Source of the DNA: Corynebacterium deserti GIMN1.010
Lineage (GTDB): Bacteria; Actinomycetota; Actinomycetes; Mycobacteriales; Mycobacteriaceae
Reading direction: 5' to 3'
Assembly (NCBI RefSeq): GCF_001277995.1
Contig: NZ_CP009220.1
Span: 2,356,001 to 2,420,000 of the forward strand
DNA: 64,000 nt
Shown here: positions 1-8,475 of the stretch, one piece after another
Layout of the letters: every line of letters starts with the position of its first letter
Position numbering within the stretch: position 1 is the stretch's first letter
The notes under the pieces: generated by a model
The model's database searches: none
Told to the model about the DNA's origin: nothing
Seen by the model: the letters and a program-made list of their open reading frames with translations, nothing else
Made by a program: the position numbers and the translations under genes

Positions 1-482
1 TTGTCGCGGTCTTCCATCGCGGCTTCGCCGCCGCGGATATCACCGGCGGCGATGTAGAGGCGAATGTCATTGAGGGCAGCAACCCAGGCGTGGGCTTCCT
101 CCTCGGTGGCGGTCACCGCAACGTTGCCGTCAGGACCGAGAGCGTCGTTGATGACGCGGAGATTTTCCAGCTTGGCGCGGGTGATGTCACCTTCGTGCAA
201 GGAGCGCAAGAAGGAATTATCGCCGTCATATTCCTCGTCGCCCTCATGCTGAAAATCAGGTAGAAGTCGAGCTAGACCGGGATCGGTGGGCGCTTCTTTG
301 TGCCCACTGGTCATGCCGGTCATCTCTGCCAGGGGATCCTTCGGCACAGACTGCGCGCGCTGAATAAGTGCTTCACTTACGGCTGCTGAGAGATCGCCCA
401 GCACCTCACGCTCCATGGGCTCAAACACCACGGTGTAGCGCGGGGTGCGCATAAGTCCTTTTTTCTTCTTCCATTGCTGCAT
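1..482 (-). CDS. DUF2017 family protein (3' end outside window)
   Basis: This is a partial gene whose C-terminus lies beyond base 1. The visible protein begins MQQWKKKKGLMRTPRYTVVF and continues with an acidic, soluble sequence (EREVLGDLSAAVSEAL; ITRAKLENLRVINDALG). That is the pattern of the actinobacterial DUF2017 family, usually found next to clpS. The ATG at 482 is preceded by an AAGGGGA ribosome-binding site at good spacing; an internal ATG ten codons in is the alternative. It starts 15 bp after the clpS stop on the same strand, so the two are almost certainly co-transcribed. The biochemical function of the family is not known; a link to ClpS-dependent proteolysis is only inferred from the pairing. 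Confidence 0.75.
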   Translation of the reverse strand, partial: MQQWKKKKGLMRTPRYTVVFEPMEREVLGDLSAAVSEALIQRAQSVPKDPLAEMTGMTSGHKEAPTDPGLARLLPDFQHEGDEEYDGDNSFLRSLHEGDITRAKLENLRVINDALGPDGNVAVTATEEEAHAWVAALNDIRLYIAAGDIRGGEAAMEDRD

Positions 483-497
483 CGTGTTAGTCCCCTT

Positions 498-800
498 CTA
501 CCCCGCCTGCTGCATGGTGGCCCATAGACCCGCGGTGTGCAGCTTCTTCACATCGCCTTCCACTTTGTCTTTTTCACCAGAGCTCACCACTGCTTTGCCT
601 TCAGTGTGCACCTGCATCATCAGCTCAGTGGCTTTCTTTTTGCTAAAGCCCAGCACGGTTTGGAAAACGTAGGTGACATAACTCATGAGATTGACGGGAT
701 CGTCCCACACGATGCACATCCACGGCAGGTTTTCGCTGGAAAGGGTGTGCACATCGAGTTCAACATCTGGTGTGGCAAGTGGCGCAGAAGGTGATGACAT
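498..800 (-). CDS. clpS: ATP-dependent Clp protease adaptor ClpS
   Basis: ClpS delivers N-degron substrates to the ClpCP/ClpAP unfoldase-protease in the cytoplasm. The core NLPWMCIVWDDPVNLMSYVTYVF and the later HTEGKAVVSSGEKDKVE are the typical ClpS fold segments, including the D-P-N binding-pocket region. The start chosen (MSSPSAPLAT) gives 100 residues, the usual family size, but it has no clear ribosome-binding site. The frame stays open upstream to an ATG at 881 that sits 7 nt after a TAGGCT -10 hexamer, so a leaderless, longer form (127 aa) is possible. It is followed closely by the DUF2017 gene. Confidence 0.85.
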   Translation of the reverse strand: MSSPSAPLATPDVELDVHTLSSENLPWMCIVWDDPVNLMSYVTYVFQTVLGFSKKKATELMMQVHTEGKAVVSSGEKDKVEGDVKKLHTAGLWATMQQAG

Positions 801-1181
801 AACTGGAGAATATTTCACGCTGTCTACTGCCTTCACTTCCTGCACGTCCATGAAGGGGTGCGGTTGGTTTTGCCTGTTCATGACAAATAGCCTAGTCAAC
901 AACTGTGTGCCAGCGCATAGCAGGAGACCGCAAAAAGTGAATTTACCTTAAGGTTGGTGACATATCACCCATCAACATGGGCGTTCACCTGCATAGATGC
1001 ACCGCAAAAGACAATCGCATTCCATTGCGCATTCTGATAGTCTTTGCAAGCAAAAACACGATCAGTTTCATTTTGCAGACCTATTAATGCTGATTCTTCT
1101 TTACTGGCCGTACTAGTTCCCCGTAGTTCCCCGTAGTTCCCCCGTAGTTCCTCCGTAGTTCCCCGGCGAAAGGACCCATCC
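801..1181. other. Intergenic region between divergent clpS and CAP gene
   Basis: About 380 bp with no supportable gene. It contains the presumed clpS promoter (TAGGCT near 890 on the minus strand) and, just upstream of the CAP-domain gene, a short tandem repeat described separately. Confidence 0.6.
1111..1164. repeat. Short tandem repeat, about five units of CGTAGTTCCC
   Basis: The unit TAGTTCCCCG recurs about five times with 10-11 bp spacing immediately upstream of the ribosome-binding site (GAAAGGA) of the CAP-domain gene. Unit spacing varies by one base between copies. It lies in the 5' untranslated or promoter region, so copy-number change could alter expression. Confidence 0.8.
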
Positions 1182-1733
1182 ATGGACACCCTCCTGGCTC
1201 AAGCGCGGCCCCAGCTAGAGAGATGGGGTGTGGCACCTGCACAGGCAAATGTTTTGGAACAACTGGCCAAGGCCATCCCAGTGTTATCTATTATTCTCAC
1301 CTTGATCATCAGCTTGAGTGGCATTTCCAACGGCAACGTCCCCACCGCTCCGGCACTAGAGCAAGTGCGCACCGATGTGGTCAACCGAATCAACGAGGTC
1401 AGGCCGTCTCATGGCTTGGGCCCAGTTGGCATCGATACCGAACTGCATAGTAACGCCCAAGCGATCGCCGTGCGCAACGCCAACGCCGGCACGGAAGAGC
1501 CCGTCCCCGACCCAGAGGGCAACCTAGTGGTTTTGCAGATGAACCTTCCCTATTCACAACTCGACGCCACCCGCATTGTGGATACCTTTGTCAATTCCCC
1601 CGCACACGCTGAGCTCCTTTTCGCACCGGACTACGAAGGCGTAGGTGTGGGCATTGCTAACAAGGGCGATCACGCTTGGGTAGTGGTGCAGTTCACTGTT
1701 CCTGCGCCCAATTCCGTAGAATCAATTGAGTGA
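1182..1733 (+). CDS. CAP/SCP-domain protein with N-terminal membrane segment
   Basis: The 183-aa protein has one hydrophobic segment near residues 32-48 (AIPVLSIILTLIISLSG). It is followed by a CAP (cysteine-rich secretory/antigen 5/PR-1, also called SCP) type domain: LEQVRTDVVNRINEVRPSHGLGPVGIDTELHSNAQAIA and a later VNSPAHAELLFAPDYEGVGVGIA, matching the helix-1 and C-terminal strand pattern of bacterial YkwD-like members. The topology predicts an extracytoplasmic domain. The ATG is preceded by GAAAGGA. The stop codon overlaps the GTG start of pncB (GTGA), so translation is probably coupled. The function of bacterial CAP proteins is mostly unknown; nothing in the sequence links it directly to NAD metabolism. 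Confidence 0.75.
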   Translation: MDTLLAQARPQLERWGVAPAQANVLEQLAKAIPVLSIILTLIISLSGISNGNVPTAPALEQVRTDVVNRINEVRPSHGLGPVGIDTELHSNAQAIAVRNANAGTEEPVPDPEGNLVVLQMNLPYSQLDATRIVDTFVNSPAHAELLFAPDYEGVGVGIANKGDHAWVVVQFTVPAPNSVESIE

Positions 1734-3067
1734 ATACCAAATCCTCCGACTTTGCCCTCAACCGCTCGACGGCACTTTTAACCGATAAGTATGAGCTCAC
1801 CATGCTGCAGGCAGCGCTTGCAGATGGCTCCGCGCAGCGGCCTTGCTCCTTTGAGGTCTTTAGTCGTCGCCTGCCCAATGAACGTCGTTATGGAGTTGTC
1901 GCTGGAACGCCTCGCGTTCTCAAGGCAATCCGTGACTTCGTTTTTACTGAGGAACAGCTCGAGGATCTAGATTTCCTCGATGAGCGCACGCTGGAATACC
2001 TGCGCAATTACCGCTTCACTGGCCAGGTTGATGGCTACCGCGAAGGCGAAATCTACTTCCCCCAGTCCCCACTGCTCACCGTTCGCGGTACTTTCGCAGA
2101 ATGCGTTGTTCTTGAGACCGTCATTCTTTCAATTATGAACGCGGATTCTGCTATTGCTTCTGCTGCAGCCCGTATGGTCACCGCAGCTGATGGCCGCCCA
2201 ATCATTGAGATGGGTTCACGCCGCACGCACGAATACGCAGCTGTTACTGCATCCCGCGCAGCGTACCTCGCAGGTTTTTCCACCACCTCCAACTTAGAGG
2301 CAGCCTACCGATACGGCATTCCAGCTTCCGGCACCTCCGCTCACGCGTGGACTTTGCTGCACATTAACGATGACGGCAGCCCCAACGAAGCCGCCGCATT
2401 TAAGGCACAGATCGATTCCCTCGGCGTCGACACCACGCTGCTCGTTGATACCTACGACATCACCCAAGGTGTGCAAACCGCCATTGAAGTTGCAGGCCCT
2501 GAACTAGGTGGCGTGCGCATCGACTCCGGCGATCTAGGTGTACTAGCCCGCAAAATACGCAAGCAGCTAGACGATATGAACGCGCACAACACCAAGATTG
2601 TTGTATCCTCTGACTTGGATGAATTCGCCATCGCTGGTCTGCGTGGCGAGCCCGTCGACGTCTTCGGTGTCGGCACCTCTGTCGTCACTGGCTCGGGCGC
2701 ACCAACCGCAGGTCTTGTGTACAAGCTCGTCGAAGTTGATGGACACCCTGTTGCTAAGCGTTCCCGCAACAAGGAAAGCTTCGGTGGCGCGAAGAAGGCC
2801 GTGCGTACCCATCGCGCATCCGGTACCGCCATTGAGGAAATCGTCTACCCATTCGACAACGATGCCCCTGATACGGGCCGATTGGACACCCTCAACCTCA
2901 CCATCCCTTTGATGCGTGACGGTGAGATCGTCCCTGGCTTGCCAACTCTGGAGGATTCCCGCTCGTACCTGGCTAAGCAATTGGTCACTCTGCCATGGGA
3001 AGGCCTAGCGCTGTCTCGCGATGAACCAGTGTTGCACACCCGATTTGTAGGATTCGCACAAAGCTAA
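1730..3067 (+). CDS. pncB: Nicotinate phosphoribosyltransferase
   Basis: PncB converts nicotinate, PRPP and ATP to nicotinate mononucleotide in the NAD salvage pathway in the cytoplasm. The 445-aa protein begins with the family-typical LLTDKYELTMLQAALADG and carries the catalytic/PRPP region GSRRTHEYAAVTASRAAYLAGF, the SGTSAHAWTLLH segment and VRIDSGDLG. Translation starts at a GTG overlapping the stop of the CAP-domain gene. A second NAD-synthesis gene, nadE, lies 18 kb downstream. A weak hairpin follows the stop around 3070-3090. Confidence 0.93.
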   Translation: MNTKSSDFALNRSTALLTDKYELTMLQAALADGSAQRPCSFEVFSRRLPNERRYGVVAGTPRVLKAIRDFVFTEEQLEDLDFLDERTLEYLRNYRFTGQVDGYREGEIYFPQSPLLTVRGTFAECVVLETVILSIMNADSAIASAAARMVTAADGRPIIEMGSRRTHEYAAVTASRAAYLAGFSTTSNLEAAYRYGIPASGTSAHAWTLLHINDDGSPNEAAAFKAQIDSLGVDTTLLVDTYDITQGVQTAIEVAGPELGGVRIDSGDLGVLARKIRKQLDDMNAHNTKIVVSSDLDEFAIAGLRGEPVDVFGVGTSVVTGSGAPTAGLVYKLVEVDGHPVAKRSRNKESFGGAKKAVRTHRASGTAIEEIVYPFDNDAPDTGRLDTLNLTIPLMRDGEIVPGLPTLEDSRSYLAKQLVTLPWEGLALSRDEPVLHTRFVGFAQS

Positions 3068-3171
3068 GACACCCAGCTAGCAGCTGGTGGGCCCCAACTA
3101 TCGATACCGGCCTCGACAATGCGCTGGCACGGCTTCGTCTTTCGCACCGCACCTAGATAGACTTAGGCGCG

Positions 3172-5205
3172 ATGTCTGCCGAAAAAACCACCAGCTCCCC
3201 TGAAGACTCCACCGTAATCTCCACCGAAGACTCTCCTTCGAAAGAACCGCTCAACGCCTCTACACAGGAACTGCTTGCAGCAGCCGTTGAGTCTTTAGGT
3301 GGTGCCCGTCGCGCGGGGCAGGAAGCCATGGCTACGGCTGTGACCAAGGCGTTTGATAACAAGCGCCACTTAGCTGTTCAGGCAGGCACCGGTACTGGTA
3401 AGTCCTTGGCCTATTTGGTGCCCGCACTTCGGCATGCGCAAAAGACGGACTCCACCGTCATTGTGTCCACCGCGACGATCGCGCTGCAGCGCCAGTTGGT
3501 CAATCGAGATCTCCCTCGCTTGGCAGATGCGTTGGAACCACTCATGGAACGTAAGCCCACCTTCGCCATCATGAAGGGCCGTTCCAATTACTTGTGCATG
3601 AATAAGGTGGCTCGCCAAGAAGATCTCAACCAAGAAGACGCCCTCATAGAGGAAGAAGATCTGTCCTGGTTGGGAAAGCACATCGTTCGCCTCAATGAGT
3701 GGGCCAATGAGACTGAGACCGGCGACCGCGATGACCTCGACCCCGGTGTCCCTGATCTCGCCTGGAAGCAGGTCAGTGTCACTGCTCGCGAATGCATCGG
3801 AGCATCGCGCTGTCCGCATGGTGAGGACTGTTTCGCCGAAATCGCCCGTGCCAAGGCCAAAGAGGCTGATGTGGTGGTCACCAACCATGCACTGCTTGCC
3901 ATCGATGCATTATCGGATGTTTCTGTGCTTCCTGAGCATGATGTCGTAGTCATCGATGAGGCCCACGAACTAGATGGTCGCATCACTGCAGTGGCGTCTG
4001 CTGAGATCACGGTGAATTCGCTTAATTTGGCTGCTCGACGTGCGTCCAAGTTGGATTCCGATAAGCGGGAAGAACGCGTCCAGGAAATCGCTGGTGATTT
4101 GGAAACTTTGTTGCAAACCATGCAGCCGGGCCGGTGGAATGACATGGATGAGGGTTCCAAAGGCACATTGGTGGCGTTGAAGGACGCGTTGTGGGCATTG
4201 CGTGCTCAGATCGCGGGAGCACCTGAGGGTGAGGCCGCGAATGATCCGGAGCGTTTCGCCGAGCGCCAGAATTTAAGCAATCACTTGACGGAAATCCACG
4301 ATGCCATCGTGCGCATCCTGGAGGTCTTCGCAGAGGAAGACCCCTCCAAGCAGTACGACGTGGTGTGGCATAACCACGATGATCGTCGCGGAGATTCCCT
4401 CAATGTGGCGCCACTGTCGGTTGCCGGCCTGTTGCATGAGAAACTGTTCGCGGAAAACACCGTGGTTTTAGCCAGCGCGACGCTAACCATTGGTGGCAAT
4501 TTCAACGCAATGGCTGCCAGCTGGGGGTTGCCGAAGGGTACGTGGGATTCCCTCGATGCTGGCACACCGTTTGATCCAGCCAAGTCAGGAATTTTGTACA
4601 CCGCTCGACACCTTCCGGACCCTGGTCGCGATGGGTTGCCGGAGGAAACGCTTGATGAAATCTACGAGTTGATCACTGCGGCGGGTGGCAGAACTTTGGG
4701 GCTCTTTTCGTCGAAACGCGCTGCAGAACAAGCCACCAAGGCGATGCGTTTGCGCTTGCCATTTGATGTGCTGTGCCAAGGCGATGACAACACGGCTGCG
4801 CTAGTGAAGAAGTTCGCCGACAGCGAGAACACTTGTCTGTTTGGCACGCTCACGTTGTGGCAGGGCGTTGATGTGCCTGGCCGCTCGCTGTCGCTCGTGC
4901 TCATTGATCGTATTCCGTTCCCCCGCCCCGACGATCCGTTGCTGCAGGCGCGAAAAGAAGCCGCCGACGCGGAAGGTCGAAACGGCTTCATGGAGGTTGC
5001 CGCAACGCATGCGGCGCTGTTGATGGCGCAGGGCGCGGGCAGGTTGTTGCGGCACGTTGGCGACCGCGGTGTGGTTGCCGTGCTGGACCACCGCTTATCG
5101 ACGAAACGATACGGCGGTTTTCTGCGCTCCTCCATGCCTCGCTTTTGGGAGACCACCAATCCACAAACCGTGCGCGATGCACTGAAACGATTGGTATCCC
5201 AGTAA
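3172..5205 (+). CDS. DinG-family ATP-dependent DNA helicase
   Basis: This 677-aa superfamily 2 helicase carries Walker A AGTGTGKS (residues about 71-78) and a DEAH box VVIDEAHE (about 261). Between them are cysteines in SNYLCM and ECIGASRCPHGEDC that match the four-Cys iron-sulfur cluster of the XPD/DinG/YoaA group. The C-terminal motif VI region is MAQGAGRLLRHVGDRG. Related proteins unwind DNA 5'-3' in repair and R-loop removal. The ATG lies about 10 nt after a TAGACT hexamer with little leader, so the mRNA may be leaderless. No LexA operator is evident upstream. It converges with the membrane-protein gene at 5209. Confidence 0.9.
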   Translation: MSAEKTTSSPEDSTVISTEDSPSKEPLNASTQELLAAAVESLGGARRAGQEAMATAVTKAFDNKRHLAVQAGTGTGKSLAYLVPALRHAQKTDSTVIVSTATIALQRQLVNRDLPRLADALEPLMERKPTFAIMKGRSNYLCMNKVARQEDLNQEDALIEEEDLSWLGKHIVRLNEWANETETGDRDDLDPGVPDLAWKQVSVTARECIGASRCPHGEDCFAEIARAKAKEADVVVTNHALLAIDALSDVSVLPEHDVVVIDEAHELDGRITAVASAEITVNSLNLAARRASKLDSDKREERVQEIAGDLETLLQTMQPGRWNDMDEGSKGTLVALKDALWALRAQIAGAPEGEAANDPERFAERQNLSNHLTEIHDAIVRILEVFAEEDPSKQYDVVWHNHDDRRGDSLNVAPLSVAGLLHEKLFAENTVVLASATLTIGGNFNAMAASWGLPKGTWDSLDAGTPFDPAKSGILYTARHLPDPGRDGLPEETLDEIYELITAAGGRTLGLFSSKRAAEQATKAMRLRLPFDVLCQGDDNTAALVKKFADSENTCLFGTLTLWQGVDVPGRSLSLVLIDRIPFPRPDDPLLQARKEAADAEGRNGFMEVAATHAALLMAQGAGRLLRHVGDRGVVAVLDHRLSTKRYGGFLRSSMPRFWETTNPQTVRDALKRLVSQ

Positions 5206-5208
5206 TTC

Positions 5209-6132
5209 TTAGTTGCGATGCATGATGGGGCCGCCGACAGTTGTTTGGAACGCGTACGCGCAGATCAGGTACATCAGCGGTGTGGTCACCAGCATGCCCA
5301 CGACCAATGCGCTGCCCACAAAGCTCAAAGCCATGGTGATCAAAATCATCAAGATGACCTGTCCGATATTGGCTTGTACTGCGCGCCAGCTACCGCTGAA
5401 GCAATCGCCGATCGTAGCGTCCCTAAGCTGGAATGCTGCTGGCAGTGCGAAAATCAAAATGACCATCGCCGCAATTCCGGGAAGCACAAACAACAACATG
5501 CCGATGCCGGTAACGATGCTGGTCAACAGGTACACAACGATTGGTTTGCCAATTCCTCTGGTCCGGAAAAAGCTTCCAATCGTGATGGTTTCACCGCGCA
5601 CCACCTTGAACGCATTGCGGTAGCAATTGATGGTCCACACGAACGTCAACGCGATGCACGCGACGATGCCGATGACTGAGATAATTCCAAACGCACCAAC
5701 GGCGGCAGCGCTAGGACCTGCTGCCCCACTCGAGCTTGTTTCGGCCGCGGCGATGATACCGATGAATGGGATAAACCACGCAGACGCAGCCACGATGAAA
5801 ATGGCCATGTAGATGAGCATGGACAAAACCCATGCCTGCCACGACGCAGCGAACCCTTTCCACGCCTGACCAAACACCACACCAATATCAAATGGTCTCC
5901 ATTGGGCTTCATTGATGGATGGCTGTGGAACCTCCGGAGGAATGGGAGCGGCGGTGCCCCCGTACGGCTGGCCAAAAGGTTGTCCGTATGGTTGACCGTA
6001 AGGTTGTTGATAGCCCCGCTCGTACGGATACGAGGTACCCGAATCAAAAGGTTGGCTATACGGCTGCTCGGGGTGGGAATTCCACTGCTGAGGGTTATCG
6101 TCGGGGTTGTTCGATCCATAGGGGTAAGTCAT
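5209..6132 (-). CDS. Integral membrane protein with Tyr/Gly/Gln/Pro-rich N-terminus
   Basis: The 307-aa protein has an N-terminal low-complexity tail of about 70 residues with imperfect QPYGQPFGQ repeats, followed by at least five hydrophobic segments: WVLSMLIYMAIFIVAASAW, GAFGIISVIGIVACIALTF, PIVVYLLTSIVTGIGMLLF, a segment containing AAMVILIFALPAAF, and QVILMILITMALSFVGSAL. Such tails are common on actinobacterial membrane proteins and are often cytoplasmic. AAGGAG precedes the ATG. The organisation resembles DUF975-like or glycerophosphodiester-phosphodiesterase-associated membrane proteins, but I cannot assign a function. Confidence 0.75.
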   Translation of the reverse strand: MTYPYGSNNPDDNPQQWNSHPEQPYSQPFDSGTSYPYERGYQQPYGQPYGQPFGQPYGGTAAPIPPEVPQPSINEAQWRPFDIGVVFGQAWKGFAASWQAWVLSMLIYMAIFIVAASAWFIPFIGIIAAAETSSSGAAGPSAAAVGAFGIISVIGIVACIALTFVWTINCYRNAFKVVRGETITIGSFFRTRGIGKPIVVYLLTSIVTGIGMLLFVLPGIAAMVILIFALPAAFQLRDATIGDCFSGSWRAVQANIGQVILMILITMALSFVGSALVVGMLVTTPLMYLICAYAFQTTVGGPIMHRN

Positions 6133-6206
6133 GACACTCTCCTTCTTAGTGCAGACGATGACTCTAACCTCACCCTACAAGGATCACTCCGACCAGTCCT
6201 GCCTAG

Positions 6207-6932
6207 TTATGGAATTGCAACCACTGTCACCGTGTTAGGTGCGACTTCGGTGAAACCGGCATCACGAACCGGAACGCTGCCCGGCTGGGCTACGAACACT
6301 GCGAACTCCTCCGCCGACACTTCCCGCACATGCAGGGCGAAATCGAACTCTGCCCACTTCTCCACCCACTCAAACGGCTGGTGCGCGGCAAGCAGCATGG
6401 AGGCGTGTCCCGCCTGAGCAGCGGCTTTGCCCAACGTCATGGCCAAAGATCCATCGATGTAGATCACGGGGAAATCATCAACGATCTCATCGGGATCGTC
6501 CAAGGGCAACTCAGTACCAGAGATCTGCAACTTCCTAATGTCCGCAGGAACCTCCGACACAGCACTGGGCACAAATGCTCGTACCTGCGCTGAGTCATCC
6601 TCAACCGTTACACCCGGTAAATCCTGGACGCGATCCCACGCCGAATTGCGCGCGCGACGCGCCACCTTGCGGATCAAATGCCCATACCAGCGCTCCAACG
6701 CCGCGCGAAACTCTGGGTCGGTTGCCACTCGCTCGTCCAAACAAAGCTTCACGACGCTTCTTGCGGCCGCCTCCAACACATCCGTCCTTCGCGGTGGATC
6801 TTGTTTAGGAATATGCAGCGCTAGCTGCATGGCCTGCACTGTTGAGGGATCCGAAGGATCCTCGCTGTGCGGCCCGTCAGAAACGCGCTGGGTGAGAAGC
6901 AGGTGGGCGTCTAAAAGCGTTTCTTTAGACAT
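6207..6932 (-). CDS. Pth2-like (peptidyl-tRNA hydrolase II fold) protein
   Basis: The C-terminal 110 residues contain MTLGKAAAQAGHASMLLA, then WAEFDFALHVREVSAEEFA, and end with FTEVAPNTVTVVAIP. These match the catalytic (K-x-A-A-Q-x-x-H-A) and closing (T-E-v-x-P-n-T-V-t-v-x-A-I) motifs of the PTH2 family, common in archaea and eukaryotes and scattered in bacteria. The N-terminal 130 residues show no domain I recognise. Its start overlaps the 3' end of serB by 8 bp, so they form an operon. A role in peptidyl-tRNA recycling is inferred from the family only; the protein is longer than stand-alone Pth2 (about 115-120 aa). Confidence 0.7.
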   Translation of the reverse strand: MSKETLLDAHLLLTQRVSDGPHSEDPSDPSTVQAMQLALHIPKQDPPRRTDVLEAAARSVVKLCLDERVATDPEFRAALERWYGHLIRKVARRARNSAWDRVQDLPGVTVEDDSAQVRAFVPSAVSEVPADIRKLQISGTELPLDDPDEIVDDFPVIYIDGSLAMTLGKAAAQAGHASMLLAAHQPFEWVEKWAEFDFALHVREVSAEEFAVFVAQPGSVPVRDAGFTEVAPNTVTVVAIP

Positions 6933-8229
6933 TGTTGGTCAAAGGCACGCGGTGGAATGTGCCATCTTCCAGGTCTGCGAGGTCAATCTCATCGCGGGAA
7001 ATGCCCATGATGTGCAGGACCTCGTCGAGGAATGGGTGGTTAACGGAGGTGTCAGCGATCTCCTTGAGGGCTGGCTTCGCATTGAACGCAACGCCAAGAC
7101 CTGCAGCGGAAAGCATGTCGATGTCATTGGCGCCGTCGCCAACCGCCACGGTCTGGTACATCTTCAGGCCAGAATCTGCAGCGAACTCGCGGAGGAACTC
7201 AGCCTTAGCGGCACGGTCAACGATCTTGCCCGTAACGTTACCGGTGAGCTTCCCATCAACGATTTCCAAAGTGTTAGCGCGAACGTAATCCAATTCCAGC
7301 TCAGCAGCCAGACCTTCCAGCACCTGAATGAAGCCACCGGACACGACAGCAGTCTTGTAACCCATGCGGTTGAGGGTACGAATGGTGGTGCGTGCACCTG
7401 GGGTCAGCTCGATGGCAGCAGCAACCTCATCGATCACCGACGCGTCCAAACCAGCCAGCGCCTTCACACGCTCACGCAGGGATTCTTCGAAGTCCAACTC
7501 GCCGCGCATCGCACGCTCAGTCACCGCAGCAACTTCAGCTTCCTTGCCGGCATGCGCAGCCAGCATCTCAATGACCTCACCGGTGATCAACGTGGAATCG
7601 CAGTCGAAGCACACCAGACGCTTGGAACGACGCAGCAAACCAGAACGCTCAATCGCGATGTCCACATTCAACTCAGAAGTCAACGCAGCCAACGCCTTAC
7701 GAATCGACTCACCACCACCAGGCTTGGTATCAGGCACAGTAATCTTCAGCTCCAGGCCGGTCACTGGGTAATCCGAAATGCCACGAATGGTATCAATGTT
7801 GGCATCATAATCCGCCAGAGTCTGACCAATGCGGGAAATATCCAACGCATTAACAGGATCACCCAACACCACAACAACGTGGGAGGAACGCGGACGAGAC
7901 GACTGCACCGTCTCCTGAAGCTCCACCACAACAGACTGTCCATGCACCCTGAGGGTATCTGTCAACCCTTCAGTCACAGTCTCAACCTTGCCGGGGGCGA
8001 TGCCCACGAACGCGGCGAGGTTCAAGAAACCACGGAACATGGACTGCTCCACGTCGAGCACCTGCACCTGGTTTGCGGACAGCACCCGGAAAAACGCGCC
8101 TGTCACGCCGTGGCGGTCTTTACCACTGACGGTGATGACGGCGGGAAGGTAGCCTTCACGCAATGCAACCTGCTGGCCTAGTTCCGGCACAGCAGCTTCT
8201 GGAGATTCATTCTGGATGAGTTCAGTCAC
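6925..8229 (-). CDS. serB: Phosphoserine phosphatase with N-terminal ACT region
   Basis: SerB hydrolyses phosphoserine to serine, the last step of the phosphorylated serine pathway. The 434-aa protein has an N-terminal regulatory region of about 190 residues with ACT-like segments (YLPAVITVSGKDRHGVTGAFFRVLS; VVVLGDPVNALDISRIGQTLA). A HAD hydrolase domain follows: nucleophile motif CFDCDSTL, the cap region GEVIEMLAAHAG, VVSGGF and VGDGANDIDML. The GTG at 8229 has no obvious ribosome-binding site. The 3' end overlaps the Pth2-like gene. Confidence 0.93.
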   Translation of the reverse strand: MTELIQNESPEAAVPELGQQVALREGYLPAVITVSGKDRHGVTGAFFRVLSANQVQVLDVEQSMFRGFLNLAAFVGIAPGKVETVTEGLTDTLRVHGQSVVVELQETVQSSRPRSSHVVVVLGDPVNALDISRIGQTLADYDANIDTIRGISDYPVTGLELKITVPDTKPGGGESIRKALAALTSELNVDIAIERSGLLRRSKRLVCFDCDSTLITGEVIEMLAAHAGKEAEVAAVTERAMRGELDFEESLRERVKALAGLDASVIDEVAAAIELTPGARTTIRTLNRMGYKTAVVSGGFIQVLEGLAAELELDYVRANTLEIVDGKLTGNVTGKIVDRAAKAEFLREFAADSGLKMYQTVAVGDGANDIDMLSAAGLGVAFNAKPALKEIADTSVNHPFLDEVLHIMGISRDEIDLADLEDGTFHRVPLTNNV

Positions 8230-8428
8230 GGCAAGAATTATCTCACGTTCACGGGCAGAACACGACTCTGGGTGTCTTTTTACACTTCAAAACCACCACG
8301 AGGAACAAATTATTTGAATGGCCTAAGCATTGAAGTGGACCACCACTCTCCTCATCTCCTTGAGCAAGGAGGAAAAATTTGATCATGCCTTAACGGGAAG
8401 TCCATTGAAATTGGCAGCTAAATAAAAA

Positions 8429-8462
8429 CCTCGACCCCGTGGAGAATTCTACGGGGTCGAGG
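8429..8462 (-). terminator. Rho-independent terminator of ctaD
   Basis: Perfect 12-bp inverted repeat CCTCGACCCCGT/ACGGGGTCGAGG with a 10-nt loop; on the minus strand it is followed by TTTTTATTT. Confidence 0.9.
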
Positions 8463-8475
8463 TAGTCAGAAGAGC

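Noticed and set aside
1111..1164. CRISPR array
   Set aside because: Units of about 10 bp without spacers; this is a simple tandem repeat.
6538..8181. 547-codon open frame on the plus strand opposite serB and the Pth2-like gene
   Set aside because: Shadow frame of two recognisable minus-strand genes; its translation shows no domain.
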